This document shows positions 1-12,200 of a stretch of 64,000 nt of DNA, in pieces. Numbering within the stretch: the first letter of the stretch is position 1; the number at the start of each line of letters is the position of its first letter. Under the pieces are notes generated by a model that saw nothing but the letters and a program-made list of their open reading frames with translations, made no database searches and was not told the origin of the DNA. The DNA is from Zerene cesonia (lineage: Eukaryota > Arthropoda > Insecta > Lepidoptera > Pieridae), in contig NC_052122.1 of NCBI RefSeq assembly GCF_012273895.1, positions 620,001 through 684,000 of the forward strand, read 5' to 3'. Made by a program: the position numbers and the translations under genes.

Positions 1-700
1 GGTAAGACTTGATGACTTAAACATCGAATTATTTCATAAACATCGTAGTATCTTTCCCGGTGCAAGGTTTCCTGGTGCAAGCTGCTCGATTCCTGCATTT
101 CGCAATAAAATCAAATCAAAAATTATGTAACAAAAAAATAATCGCAAATCGCACGTTTACGTCGACTATGGACACTATAGACAGCATGAATTCAACAAAA
201 ATTCTACAGTAAAAAGCTAATGAAAGTTTTTTGGAGGCGTCGATCAATAAGTATTAATGCATTGGACGCTCGATTGTGTCCGACCGGGGTAATTTACTGA
301 ATAAGAAACGTGTGTAATTTACTATGACACTCACGTAAGCGTGAGTCGCTTGCTGGCTGACGGTTCCGTAGCAAACTCATTACGTTTTGTTCCTAATTAG
401 TTAAGGATATTTCAACAAGGAATTCTTGTAATTGGTACAGATATTTGAGCATGTTGGCTCGTGTCTGTAGAAACTGTGTTCCGAACCGATGACACGTTGT
501 ATAATTTTATGTTGAAAGGTGCTTTTGTAACTGTCTCGTACAGTAATTCGACATGTTTGTGTTTTGTTTAAAATGTCCGTGCCACTGTTACTTGAAAGTT
601 TTATTCAAAGATTTTGTTTATTTTTATGTAGACAAATGAATGTTTTTAAGCTGTTTTCCCGGAATGTTATTTGAAGAATTTTTAGACTTATGATTTAAAT
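1..700. other. AT-rich DNA, nothing recognised
   Basis: I see no gene, no clear repeat and no unusual motif in this stretch. Stop codons are frequent in all frames. Confidence 0.6.
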
Positions 701-701
701 A

Positions 702-780
702 ACTGCGCCCCGCGGTTTCACGCATAAGTCCGTGTCCCGTAGGAAAGTCGGAAAAAAGTTGCCTGTATGTTATTGCAGTT
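702..780 (+). repeat. 5' fragment of a lepidopteran SINE-like repeat (Metulj-like)
   Basis: The segment starts with CTGCGCCCCGCGGTTTCA and continues through the 'aagtccgtgtcccgtaggaa' and 'aaagttgcctgtatgttatt' blocks shared with fuller copies at 3346, 20921 and 31297. The 3' half, including the usual ATTAGTAGGA end, is missing. This is a truncated non-autonomous copy with no coding capacity. The family name is from recognition. Confidence 0.72.
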
Positions 781-1049
781 TAAATGATTTGCGCTTAGCA
801 AATCATTTAATACCTGAAAGGGATCCCTAAAGCATTCAATATTAACAAAGTTATTTCATTGTGTCGTGGTGACGTATTATTAGGTATAACGACAGCGTTG
901 ATTTTAAATGTGGAAGCTTTTGTCATTAGATGTATTATACTCACAGGAACAAAATATTTAAAATAATTAAAATATAAAATAATAATTAAAAACTAAAAAA
1001 CACGCTTTGACAAAAATCATATTTTGCAAATTGAAAACTGGAATAATTT

Positions 1050-1189
1050 TATCAAATTAGTTATTGTCATCGGTCCTCAATAAATCTACAAAGTTTGAAC
1101 GAAATCTGGCCGTTTAAAGTGGGTCAAAATCGCGCCCAAAGAAGTCGGTTACAAACAAACATACAGGTGAAGCTAATGAAAAGCGTGTA
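1050..1189 (+). repeat. Non-LTR retrotransposon 3'-end-like repeat
   Basis: The blocks 'aaagtttgaacgaaatctgg', 'gggtcaaaatcgcgcccaaa' and 'gaagtcggttacaaacaaac' form a tail I associate with dispersed lepidopteran retroelement 3' ends. There is no open frame. The exact family is not certain. Confidence 0.5.
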
Positions 1190-2958
1190 AAAATGAATTG
1201 AATCGACTGCAAACGTAAGATTTGGTATTTGACATTGATATTATATAAGAAAACAGGGTTTTCATTAAACCACCAAATTATCGGAACATTTAACGTTCTT
1301 TTTGCCTAAAATCAAAACATTAAAAATAAATAAAGTACTACAATAATTATCAGTGTCTATTTTAGTCACACTAAAAAGCCATCAGCCTGAAATAGTTTTT
1401 CAATAAACAAAGTTATTACTGTTTATTACTTGTTGTGATTTCTGTGAAAATTGTTTTTGGTGTCTTTTTGAGTTTACTTACAGTAGAAGACCATTTATGG
1501 GTGAAAAGAAAGCATGGTCACTGGGAGAGGTCTCCCGAAAGTGACGACTTTCCCTTTGAACGACCTTTGCCGATTAAACGATGGTTGATAAATGTTGCTT
1601 TTAAAAAGACATTGTATTCAATTATTTTTTATAAAACAAATAATGTATTTTATAAACATATGTAAAATAAAATGTTAATAATAGTGCCACGCGCGATGCA
1701 TGCATGCATGCTTATATAGGTATACTGAAAAGATTATTTAGTACGCCACTAAACGGTTTCGTAGTCAGTCTTTTATTTGAACCATTAATAAATAGATGGC
1801 ACTTAATAGTAGAAAATTAGCTAAAATTGATTAAGAGCTTCGAAAAGTAAACATAATGAACAAACTGTCTCCCCTCCTTTGTAAATTAAATCCTATTCCT
1901 CCAAACTCGAAACTCGGAGTACGCATTAAATTAATAAAACATTTCTACTGATAAATACTCCGACAAAACACCAGCAAACTGACAGGCGAATCCTCAGATT
2001 TTGCATTTAAAGCAGCGAGTGGTCGAAGGAAATCAATCGCCACTGTCTGTATAGCTGTCTCGTAAACGATGTAATTATTTGTTATTAAGTATGCTGCAAA
2101 CAATTATCTTTAATTTGAATACTAGCATTGCTTGAATAAGCAGTTATCATAAACCCTGTCTATTTTGGGAATGTCTATGCATAAGTGTGTAATGCATTTC
2201 GAATTGTACATAAAGATATATTAATTTTGTTATTACTATTTGTTATTTTATATAATAAGAAAAGTATATAATTTTATAACATGATAGTAAAAAAATTTAA
2301 GAATATTTAATTAATTGACTAGCGTATGCTTTTAGAAAACCTTAATATACATCAAATTTTATTGCACACTAGCTGTCTCAAACCATCCAGGAGGAATCTT
2401 GTCGTAAGTGTTTTTTTTTATGTTTATGAATTGTTACACTAATTTATTGAAAAAAAATGAATAAATTCATGAAAATAAATTTAAAATACATTTTCAATAT
2501 TATCGAAGGAAGTATATGAGTTATTACTTGTATAAAAATAGTTCTATCATAAAAACATCAACCTGAATACAGCATAAAGCCATTATACAATTTATTATTG
2601 AATTATAATACTATGAAAATTTGTCAAAAGATCAATGTTTTTAAATTATAATAAGCGCTTAAAAATGCACCACAAAAGAACAAAACTGACAGCCGAACAG
2701 CTGTCCCAAACATCGTATCAATTCCTTAACCGTTCTTATTAAAAGAGCTGTTTGTCGTAAAGGGGTGGAGGGTGAACACGCCCCTTCAAAATATAGCCCC
2801 CGTCTGTTACAAATTACCTCTGGATTCGACATGACCTATTTGTCAACACTATGGAAGCCTGCTCGAAGGTCGATGGTTTTAATCGCTCTATAGAATTAGG
2901 TAATGATCGCTCGTGGTCATACTGTTGCTTAGCCCGAGATACGTCCTAACTGTAATGG
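1190..2958. other. AT-rich non-coding DNA
   Basis: There is a short ATGC run at about 1696-1711. An ORF of 76 codons at 1435-1665 starts with TTG, ends in AT-rich DNA and resembles no family I know. No repeat family was recognised. Confidence 0.5.
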
Positions 2959-3099
2959 CATTTAGAAATTAAAAACTTTTTAACGGATTTTAAACGAGCC
3001 GTTTCGAACACTTTTCAGCGAGCGTGACCACGCTCAGGTTAATAATATAATGAATAAATCGCGTTTAAAATTCGTTAAAAAGTTTTTAATTTCTAAATG
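2959..3099. mobile_element. Fold-back (inverted-repeat) MITE-like element
   Basis: The left arm (2959-2998) and right arm (3060-3099) are inverted repeats that match at 38 of 40 positions by eye. A 61-bp spacer separates them and itself holds a small hairpin, GAGCGTG-AC-CACGCTC, at about 3019-3034. There is no coding capacity. A target-site duplication is not obvious, so the transposon class is unknown. It could be a MITE or a simple inverted duplication. Confidence 0.7.
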
Positions 3100-3345
3100 T
3101 ATAATACTCGCGTAAAATCAAACACACGAAAATACTATGTAATGGCATTGTTTCGCGATTTAGAAGTCTATGTTATAAAATGAATATATAAACTAGCGAT
3201 CTGCCCTATTTTCACGGGGAGAAATTTTCTATACATAGACATAATATAACCGTATCTCTTGAATCACTCTATCTATTAAAAAATCTAATTAAATTCCGTG
3301 GCGTAATGACAGACAGTGGGAAGCGACTAACTGTTTTGTATAGTA

Positions 3346-3602
3346 CTAGCTGCGCCCCGCGGTTTCATGCTTCACCCACGTAATAATTATACGATATAAT
3401 TATACCCGCGTTAGTCCGTATAATTATAATTATACGGACTAACGCGGGTAAAGGAATATCGGAATAAAAAGTTGCCTATATGTTATTCCAATTGTCCAAC
3501 TGTCTACGTACCAAATTTCATTGGAATCGAGATGTTTTTGCGTGAAAGAGTAACAAATACACACAGATCCTTACAAACTTTCGGATTTATAATATTAGTA
3601 GG
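3346..3602 (+). repeat. Near full-length Metulj-like SINE containing a perfect palindrome
   Basis: It begins CTAGCTGCGCCCCGCGG and ends TTTATAATATTAGTAGGA, with the family's middle blocks (ttgcctatatgttattcc, taccaaatttcattggaatc, gcgtgaaagagtaacaaa). The usual 'cccgcgtaagtccgtat' part of the body has been turned into a 48-bp perfect palindrome at 3403-3450. Non-autonomous and non-coding. Confidence 0.85.
3403..3450. repeat. Perfect 48-bp palindrome inside a SINE
   Basis: Each 24-base half is the exact reverse complement of the other with no spacer (outer bases t...a; half begins TACCCGCGTTAGTCCG). The unit is SINE body sequence, so the palindrome probably arose by local inverted duplication or template switching after or during insertion. 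Confidence 0.93.
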
Positions 3603-3728
3603 ACAAGCTACGCGGCGCGGATAAGTACAAGCGCGACCGCGGACGTACCCACGGGCAATGGCAAGTATTTATATAGCTTATAATACCTTATTCTGATATG
3701 TATGCTTTTAAATTTTCATTAATTATCA

Positions 3729-3794
3729 CGTAAAAGAGTAACAAACATCCACTCATGCATACTTAATAACTTTCGTGTTTATAAAGGGAGTAGG
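3729..3794 (+). repeat. 3' tail fragment of the same SINE-like family
   Basis: The segment 'cacgtaaaagagtaacaaac' is followed by 'aactttcgtgtttata' and 'agtaggat', the standard tail of the Metulj-like copies. The 5' part is missing or unrecognisable. Confidence 0.6.
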
Positions 3795-5110
3795 ATTTAG
3801 TCATAATATTCTAATTATTGACATCTTTCAGATATTGTAAACAACATGTTGTTTATAGTAAGAGCATTTTCTTAATAAATTTTAATTTATGGATTAAATA
3901 TTATTCTACACATAAATGTATTCTGTCAATCCACCATCCAAATAAAACCACCCAACCGATTTAGATGACCTTTGGACATAGTCTTTATCCCGGAAATCCT
4001 GTGAGCGAAAATATAGTAGTAGATATATGATTCAGTAGTATATATAAAAATTGTCGCAATGGTTAAAAGTTGCAATGAAATAAAATACACAACCAATTAA
4101 ATAACAATAAGATTTTATTATTCGACAGTTTGTTATGACATCGACTTTTGCCCAAAACAAATGTAAACCTTTTTAACATTAGTAATTAAATGCGATATGT
4201 TGACTGTTTGGGTCCCTTACAGATGTCATTTTGATCCCAAATTGTTCTTTGGTTTAAATAAACGTGCCGCGGATTTGCGAAAACAGTTTATAATTTATAA
4301 AGGTTCAAGAAATATACCTCATTGTCTTTCCCTAGTTACAAACTTATTACAAAGCAGTTAAACTTGAATTCAGTGTTCAGACGTTCAGTCCACAAATACA
4401 GATGTCTTTGGACATATGAAGACGGAGGATGATAAAAGTAAGAATTTTCAAAAGTCGTCCTTGTTACTAATAATAAAATTGGTGGTGCTTTCGGACAAAA
4501 AGGTTATTAAAATTGATAGTTGTAGATATTTAGTAAATCAGATTTCAAATGCATCCATATGCTATGCTTTATACATCACTTTTTAACGTGCGTTAGTCAT
4601 ATAATATTTATACGAATAAAATATGAGTATTATATTAGTCAAGGTCAAATAAAGGCCTTCATGGAGGTCCCATCGGTGCTATATTTCGGGTTATGTTGCC
4701 ATGTGCTGGAGATACACGAGTTTATATATTCTATCTGCCAATAAAAAAAAAAAGAATTTTTTAAAAGTGCGCTTACCCGCAAGGTTGAAACATATATTTT
4801 GTGACTGCGATAATATAACTGGTAAATACGCGTTCCCCGCCGTTTAAAACTTTTTTTTTAAATTGAATACTATTACTCTATGCGAAATATGTAATATATG
4901 TAACATAGTTCAATCAATTCCATCTATCTACCTACAAAATTTTAACATGTTCCATCCGTCTGATAATGGCTTAGTGCTTTAAATAAGAAATTCTTTACTC
5001 CAAATAATTTATCTTTCCATTCGACGATTATTTCAATATGGAAATTATGACACATTTTTTTTTTAGTTTTATAGCATTGGAAACTTTTCATTTATCACAA
5101 AACTTACTTT
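3795..5110. other. AT-rich non-coding DNA
   Basis: There is a weak repeat-like remnant at about 3950-4010 (phrases like 'gacctttggacatagtcttt' and 'atcccggaaatcctgtg'). Nothing else was recognised. The 61-codon frame at 4559-4744 has no protein-like features. Confidence 0.45.
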
Positions 5111-5285
5111 ACTAGGCGCTCGTCCCGGCTCCGCCCGGATATCAAGATTTCAGTTTTATTCCAAGGGGCTATATAATCGGGATAAAAAGTAACCTATCAC
5201 CCATATCAAGTCAGGTCATACCCTGTCGGTACAGTAAATTTCATCAAAATTCCTTAAGTAGTTTCAGCGTGATTGACGAACAAAC
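5111..5285 (+). repeat. Dispersed lepidopteran repeat (CGTCCCGGCTCCGCCCG head)
   Basis: It starts ACTAGGCGCTCGTCCCGGCT. It carries the 'gggataaaaagtaacctatc', 'tcaagtcaggtcat' and 'aaatttcatcaaaattcctt' blocks and ends near 'gtgattgacgaacaaac'. This is a diverged, non-coding copy related to those at 16906 and 63341. Confidence 0.72.
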
Positions 5286-8200
5286 TTTATTAAAGTGATT
5301 TCAAATAGTTTGTGTTCATTTTAATTGCTATAAAAAAATATCATAAAATATGTTTATGTAATATAAGTTTAAGCAAAATATTAAAAAAAAAACGCTTTTT
5401 ATCTCAAATACACATAACATTTAGATCTCATTGGGCCTATTAATATTTAGATTATTTTCGCGTGGATTTCAATGAAATAATAAATGTGCGGACACGCTCA
5501 TGAAGGATTCCGTAGCAACAATTGCGGCTCACGACTTATAACGGACAAATCTACTCACTAGATGTCGTTCAAACCAATTCTTAGTAGAAGTTTACATAGA
5601 CACATCGATTCTTTTTTTAGTTCTATTACTCTATTATTTTAGTAGTTAGCGAGGCGTTGTACTACTTAAATGTCTCAAACTATTCAGTTTCGAATATCGT
5701 AAACCGCAATATAATTTTTTGAGACCATAAATATTATATCCACCATACCATGTGGTTGTTGAAACTATGGGTTTGATGAATATAGATATTGAAAATAGAA
5801 GAATAGAATACATCTACATGCCAATTTTTAAGAGCATAGTTCTTACGGTTTCGGGATAAGGACGGACAGACAGACAAACATTACGAATCCATAAGGTTCT
5901 GTTTTTGTTATTTGGCACTTACACTTAACTTTACAAACTTACGATAAAGATAAATCTTAATAAGTTATACGACTTTTAACAAGTAGCAATTTCAAATAAT
6001 CACCCCTCATTAAAGTAAGAAAGTACGATAATTCGAGAGAAACAAAGTAGTAATATGGGCACATGGGTTTGAGCATTCTAATTAGTCTGGATTTCTAGTG
6101 CCACTCGAAAAGCTAGAACAAGTGGTAGGCTCGAGTCCTAAAACCTCAATTTTTTGGTAAAAAACCACTTTTAATGTTAGGCGAATCGGAATTGAATGAG
6201 AGTTATAATACGACATTCAATTTGTTCTCAACATTTCAAATACTTTTTCATTAAATATACATTAAGTAATATTATAAACATCAATATTAAATACAAGCGA
6301 ATATATAAATATTGCCTTAGGTGACGAATAACTCTCGGAGAACCATCTTCAAAGTAGATATATTAGCAATATTAGGTAGGTATATCATATTATACAGAGC
6401 TATAATCCAAACAATTATGAAATTATGACATACATTATAAAATGTAACCTGTAAGATAACCATAAGGTTATCTTAGTAGTTTTTGCGTGAAAAACACCAC
6501 TAATGATCATAAAATCGTCCAATCACCATCACAACAGCTTTATACTGTTAACTACACAAAGTTTTATTTTTAGTTTAGAATTATCAGAATAAAAAAACCA
6601 TCCAACTTATAAAATTTCGCGTTTAATATTAGAAAGAATTAATTACGATTCTTCAACAAATATTGTTTTTTTTTTTTAACAAAAACAAATTCCAGTAATT
6701 TTGATAATGAATTCTGACAAAATTATGAACTTAAGAATTTTCTAGGTAAGCCTCAAAAATAATGCGATACGACCTCTTTTGTCGCGCCCAAGAACTTACC
6801 AAGTTTGAAGCCTTTAAACGAAGTAGTTTTGTGTACAGTTTCTTATTTATTTTAGGGTGCTCAGACGTTATATAAACTGGGAATCAACTTCAGGCGAAGC
6901 CTGCTGAATTTTAAATACAGTTTTACTTCGAATAGCTTATCAATTTAACACGTATGTTATGCAAAAAATCAAAGACTGTATACTTTAAATATAACCAAAA
7001 CATAATTCAAATTTAATATTAGTTTAAGAGTTAACAAGTATCCTATATCATATTAGCAGAGTTTAAATCCCACGGGAGTACAATTCGCAAATTGTTATTC
7101 ATAATATCAATTTTAACTAACAAACCAATAAAATAAATAATCGTACAGTACATATAATTCATTAAATATACAAAAAATATTTTCGGAGCAAAAACAAGAG
7201 GATACTGACACAGTATGACCGAGTCCACCCAAATGTGCATGTAGCGATTCCCTCGACTAAGAGGAGGTAAACAATCAAAAAGAATTGTTGGATGCAAAGA
7301 ATCTTTCACAAACGTGTATTTTCCGATCAACATGAAACAATAGCAGAACGAAAAAAACCGTCGTCAGTGGTTGGAACACGCAATTAAAAAGGGGAATGCA
7401 GGCGGTCAGGCGTAAAGCGAGTGTCGTATTTGCGCTTGCAACAAATTTTGCAATAATACCATATTGTTACCTTCAGCTTTGAAACCCTGCGTGTTTGAAA
7501 TCAGGAGAAATTTAACACATTGTGCCAACTGTTTTGTTATCTAACAAATGAGCAAGTAAAGTCAATCTACTAAATAGTCAGTCATATTTTTTTTAGAAAC
7601 TGACATTCGGTAGTAAATACTGTCTATGAATTATAAAGATTCAAAGCGTTTTTAATGCCTGGTTGAATAAATATTTAACGTTATCGCTTTTTATCAAAGC
7701 TCCCAAAAACGCCTGAGGTTTATGTATTCGTTGTATATTTTGTATATTTTCTAAATGTACATTAATAGCTTGATTATTTTTCAAACGATCGACACGATTA
7801 TTTAAACTACATTGTTATTAATCAATTACATATTATAATTTTACAATAAAACATCTTAATCAATAATCAAATGGTCAATCTTAAGAAATAATATACGAAA
7901 GCTATGCAATATGTAGATAATAAAGCATTTATTTCTCGTTAAATTACATAATTATTATAAACAGTACTGACTACTGATAAAGAACGAATAGGCGTGATGC
8001 CAAAAAGGGTCACTTATGAACAAAATGATGTCTATAAAAGCCGTGCGCGTATCATATTGATACTTTAATAAAATACTTACATATAGGCCATGTTATTTAT
8101 TTCATAACACTGAATAATTAATACTTTTTTATAAATAGTTCAAATTTATAAGATTCATTTTAATACACCGTTCCATTATAATCCTAGTTACGTAATTGAA

Positions 8201-8656
8201 TATTCATAACTAATTCTGTAAATACATATTAATACAACTAACTAAATGAATCAGCGGTTTAAGTTTGTTCTACAAAAACATAACCCTCATTTTGGTAGTA
8301 GGTCAAAACTGCGCGTAAGTTAATTTGGGACTGTATCATTCCCAAACTTTACAGCAATCGGGTTCACAAACTTATACGTATAAGACTCGTAATTTGTTCG
8401 AACGTGTATCGATAAGTTTGATAATAAAAATCTTAGTTACACTGAAGTAGTGCGAGTTTTCATATTGAAAGTTTGTAATTAAATTCGGAGAATATAGCAA
8501 GGGAAATAGGGTTGAAATGAATGTTTTTATAAATGTACAGTTATTATTGTTTATGTTGCTGATATTTATATTGGTATAATTTTAATAACCGATAACAAAT
8601 CACACACAGATCTTAGAATGGCCGATCGTCTAGTATCTACGCATTGTAAAGTATAC
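5286..8656. other. AT-rich non-coding DNA with minor repeat remnants
   Basis: A likely retroelement 3' remnant lies at about 5828-5925 (a GGACGGACAGACAGACAAAC run followed by 'ccataaggttctg'). The minus-strand 96-codon frame at 7043-7333 shows no recognisable domain. No other gene or repeat was recognised. Confidence 0.45.
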
Positions 8657-8709
8657 TATGTTAATATAAACAATTATTTTTTTTAACAATACTTGTTTAT
8701 ATTAACATA
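8657..8709. repeat. Perfect 17-bp inverted repeat (hairpin)
   Basis: The arms TATGTTAATATAAACAA (8657-8673) and TTGTTTATATTAACATA (8693-8709) are exact reverse complements around a 19-base T-rich loop. It is AT-only apart from two G/C positions per arm. It could be a remnant of a MITE or a cruciform-forming site. Confidence 0.85.
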
Positions 8710-9159
8710 AAAAAATTATTTTATTACAAATAAAAAACAACTGATACATTCAGTAATAACGTTTCGATATGCGTCTTCGCTTTTCGAGTATTTAATTTTG
8801 AAAATTTCGTAATGTGGTCTAACTACTTACTATAATAAACATTAAGAATCACTCTAAAAAATCTATATATAATTAATGTAATACTTGCAAACTGTAAGAA
8901 ACTTACGTCTGTCTTGGTCTTGAGCTTACGCAAAGTTAGGTCGGCAACGTCCTACCGAAAACGTTTATTAAGCCACTGTTACTATTTTTAAACAATTTTT
9001 AATAAACAACTTTAAAATTATTAGATATAATACATTATAGATAATTATGGTATGTAATACGAATAATATATCTAATTATCGTCACACGAAATACACGCTC
9101 GTATTATAAAATCTAAGATCTTCTTAATTAATATGAGTTTGTAACTTTAAATAGTATAA

Positions 9160-9300
9160 CAGGATAACCAAGTTTTGCTCGGTATTTTTGTTTTCTAAAG
9201 AATCTAGCTAGATCGATTGCCCTTGGAAGACTTGCATACTAAATTTCACGAAAATCGTTTCATAATTTCTGAAGCACAGATAATATAAATACAAAATATA
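9160..9300 (+). repeat. Repeat copy related to the (TA)n-bearing element at 21.97-22.17 kb
   Basis: The blocks 'ttttctaaagaatctagcta', 'gatcgattgccc' and 'tactaaatttcacgaaaatc' match the reverse complement of the element at about 22096-22168. This copy has no TA tract. Non-coding. Confidence 0.62.
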
Positions 9301-10019
9301 TCGTTACAGGAAAATTTTATTTCACGTATTTCCCGGACATAACTAGAATGAACTATCCAAATACATTCTCATAGAAAATATTAGGTGTATTAGGTGAGTC
9401 ATCCTTCCGTTAGCACTCTAAAAGAAATACCTACATCAAAATGTGGTTTCGCCAGATTCAGGAAATGAGAGTGAAAGTATTTCCGCGCTTAGTAATGTCA
9501 TCGTATTAATGGAAAATTCTGCCAAAGTAATTACGCAAATGCAGCGGAATATGAGCTCTAGCGCCCCGTGATAAAGTCCGTCGCTGAAAAGTTTGCTTGA
9601 TATGCAATCATAGCACATGTAATCCCCGAGTGCGATTTTAGGGTTACATCAGACTATTTAGTTTAATAGAACTATTGAGCTTCGATTGGATGGAAATTAC
9701 GGAGGATATTAGGTGATTCCTAGCGCTTGTTTATTTGTTTCTTAATATTGGCGTTGCTAGCAGCACAATCTCAGAAATACTTCTGAGATCGTTTTGCTTT
9801 TCTCGGGATTTCATGCATGATATTTATACGTACTATCTTGTACTTTTCAAATAATTCACTCGTACAACTTTAACCATTACCGAAAAGTTCAAAGTGAGAT
9901 CCATGGCTAAGATAAATTTACTCTCCCGTTGTGGACGACAAGCTGTATATGACTGATATTACACAATCTCTATTAACCGTAAAAATACATATTTTGTGTT
10001 GAGTTAGGAAAATAACGCT
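9301..10019. other. AT-rich non-coding DNA
   Basis: There is a small perfect hairpin at 9768-9789 (ATCTCAGAA / TTCTGAGAT). Otherwise nothing was recognised. Confidence 0.45.
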
Positions 10020-10110
10020 CGACTTTTAACCGACTTTAAAAAAAGAGACCAATTTATCGGCATTTTTTGAGTTTGTTGCCTCAGAAATTTCGGCTGGGTG
10101 AAACGATTTT
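10020..10110 (+). repeat. Retroelement-like fragment (AACCGACTT block)
   Basis: The phrases 'ttttaaccgactttaaaaaa', 'tcggcattttttgag' and 'ttgcctcagaaatttcggct' resemble a widespread lepidopteran dispersed repeat that carries an 'aaccgacttcaaaaaagg' motif. The copy is short and non-coding. Confidence 0.45.
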
Positions 10111-10489
10111 TATATTTCTTTTTTTTAAAAGCAAGTGCTTTTCGTGTGGACTCGTTTTAATTTCGGCTAGTTCTGACGACTTAAATACGGTTTAGTTCTA
10201 ATTAAAAATAGTTATAACATCTTCTGTATAGTATCAAAACGAGAACATTATGTTTTAATGCGTTCCCTCTAATAGAGTATAACAGTTAATTAAATAAATG
10301 GAGATTATTAATTTATCATTAGCTATTATCTACAGCCATTTAGCTGTATTATGTGTTTATAATTAATATGTGCGGGAATGGGATGTTTAATCAAATAATT
10401 CGTCATATTCTAGGTTATTTTAAAATCTATATTTTTAAAGTGCTATATATAGTTTAAGTTAACATATATATGGGATACATGGAATATAA

Positions 10490-10560
10490 CAATAGCATAG
10501 TAGTTCCTACATAGAAGAGCCGGCAAGAAACTCTGTAGTTGCCCTTTTCCAATTATGAAA
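10490..10560 (-). repeat. Non-LTR retrotransposon 3'-UTR-like fragment
   Basis: Read on the minus strand this contains 'gagtttcttgccggctcttc', a phrase found in 3' regions of lepidopteran non-LTR elements. Only about 70 bases are recognisable. Confidence 0.5.
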
Positions 10561-11705
10561 ATTTTATATTTTAATACATATGTATAAGTGATACTTTGAG
10601 TTTTAAATGATGCAATAAACAGAATCCCAGACACTGTATAGGCTTTTTCGCATAAATCGAGCTGGTAATATCATATAATTTTTTAATGAAATCGTACGAA
10701 TAAAAAATTTCATTGAAACATTTGTAGCGATATGAATTAAATATTTTTAAAACAAACCATAATTAAATTGAATCACGTACCTTGAAAATCTTTGAACATA
10801 TTTCAATGGCATTTAATCCAATTTTTTCGATAGCGTTTGGTACTTGTTTCAGAGAGATGTATCTCTCAAGAAATTGGATTTAACGCGATTATCTGATTTA
10901 AGAGATATCGAAATCATCTCGAGTCTTCGTGTTAATAACCATCCAATTTATTTGATTGAGCCTCGATTTATAAATCGTGCACTCTAAATTTGACAATATA
11001 ATTAACCTAACGTGTTTAACGTTAGGTTTAGGTAAAGTTATAAAGTATTAAAAAAATAATAGCTATCTTGTATGCATATTTATTTTTTAAACATTTGGTC
11101 CCAAGGTCCTCCGGGTGCAGGCGCTGAGTTATATCAGACTCCAAATGAACATTAGGCTACTGACTAAATGGAAACTTTACTGTCATTGAGACGATTTTAT
11201 ACACATTACCCGATAGTATTCAAAGCTATCTAATTCATTGCATTTTATTTAATTATCAAGAATTTATTATTTATTAAATTTCAAATTCGTTTATTAAATA
11301 AAACACTTAACCTTATAGCTAAGTACATTACGATAGCAGTATAAATAAGTATACAAAATTCAAAGGCTTATTACCGATATCTTGGCTAGGTTATATTTGC
11401 TGCTAAATGAAAGAATTTTTATTTATTGTTCTACTAATTATAAATTAAATTTTCCGTAGCATATTATATAGCATATAAACGTTGGTTTCAAAACTTTATA
11501 AAATTTATTTTTTTATTGAACTTCGTTTCGTTTGTTGATTTATGTAGCAAATAATTACTATCTAGTCTTATCATAACCTATGACTTCAATATTTGTTTGT
11601 TAAGTTCCAAATTTATTCAGACCCTCGTATATGTAACCTTACCTAGCAGCAATGTAGCTAAATAAATAAATCCAAATAATTTCTCGTAAAGATAATAAAT
11701 TCGCG
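10561..11705. other. AT-rich non-coding DNA
   Basis: A 10-bp perfect hairpin with a 5-base loop lies at 11004-11028 (AACCTAACGT / ACGTTAGGTT). No gene or repeat family was recognised. Confidence 0.45.
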
Positions 11706-11827
11706 TGAATTCTCGTATTTATTATTTTTGAAATTAATTATCATCGGAACTTCTAATTTCTCGAAAAAATAACTTCACTTGAATTCTCGTATTATTATTT
11801 TTGAAATTAATTATCATCGGAACTTCT
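11706..11827 (+). repeat. Two-copy tandem duplication, 74-bp period
   Basis: The segment at 11706-11754 recurs at 11780-11827 with a one-base indel; both carry TGAATTCTCGTAT and 'aattaattatcatcggaact'. The 25 bases between them complete the period. No coding potential. Confidence 0.85.
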
Positions 11828-12080
11828 CAAGAACAAAAAATCGACGACCTATTTGAAAATCAGTACTAGCTTTAATTATAAAATTTATTCCAGAAATAAC
11901 TTGAACACGATAAAGTTACGAAAGAATTTCTCCGATGAAACTCTGAGATCATAAACAAAAGTTCATTCTTTGCTGATAGTATGTTTCAACGATGTTAAGA
12001 TGAAGATAAATGTTTACGAATAACAATTAGTCCCTAATTGGTATAAATTAAACTAATTTAAATTGATTAAGAGTTTGATT

Positions 12081-12200
12081 ACTAGCGATTCTTTACGACT
12101 TCGCTCGTGATACTTGTATAATTAATATCACTAAATGAAGATACACTTTTCTGATGGTGACAGAACTTTTGATATTAATCCAGTAGATTTTGGGTGTTTC
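12081..12200 (+). repeat. Diverged copy of the CGCCCCGACTTCGCCCG SINE-like family
   Basis: It starts ACTAGCGATTCTTTACGACT, followed by 'tcgctcgtgatacttgtata', 'tcactaaatgaagatacact' and 'tgatggtgacagaa'. This order matches the clearer copy at 15722. The tail is lost. Confidence 0.6.

Noticed and set aside
11004..11028. TTAGG-like words in a hairpin, possible telomeric remnant
   Set aside because: Only one GTTAGGT-like word on each arm and no array, so insect telomere repeat is not supported.
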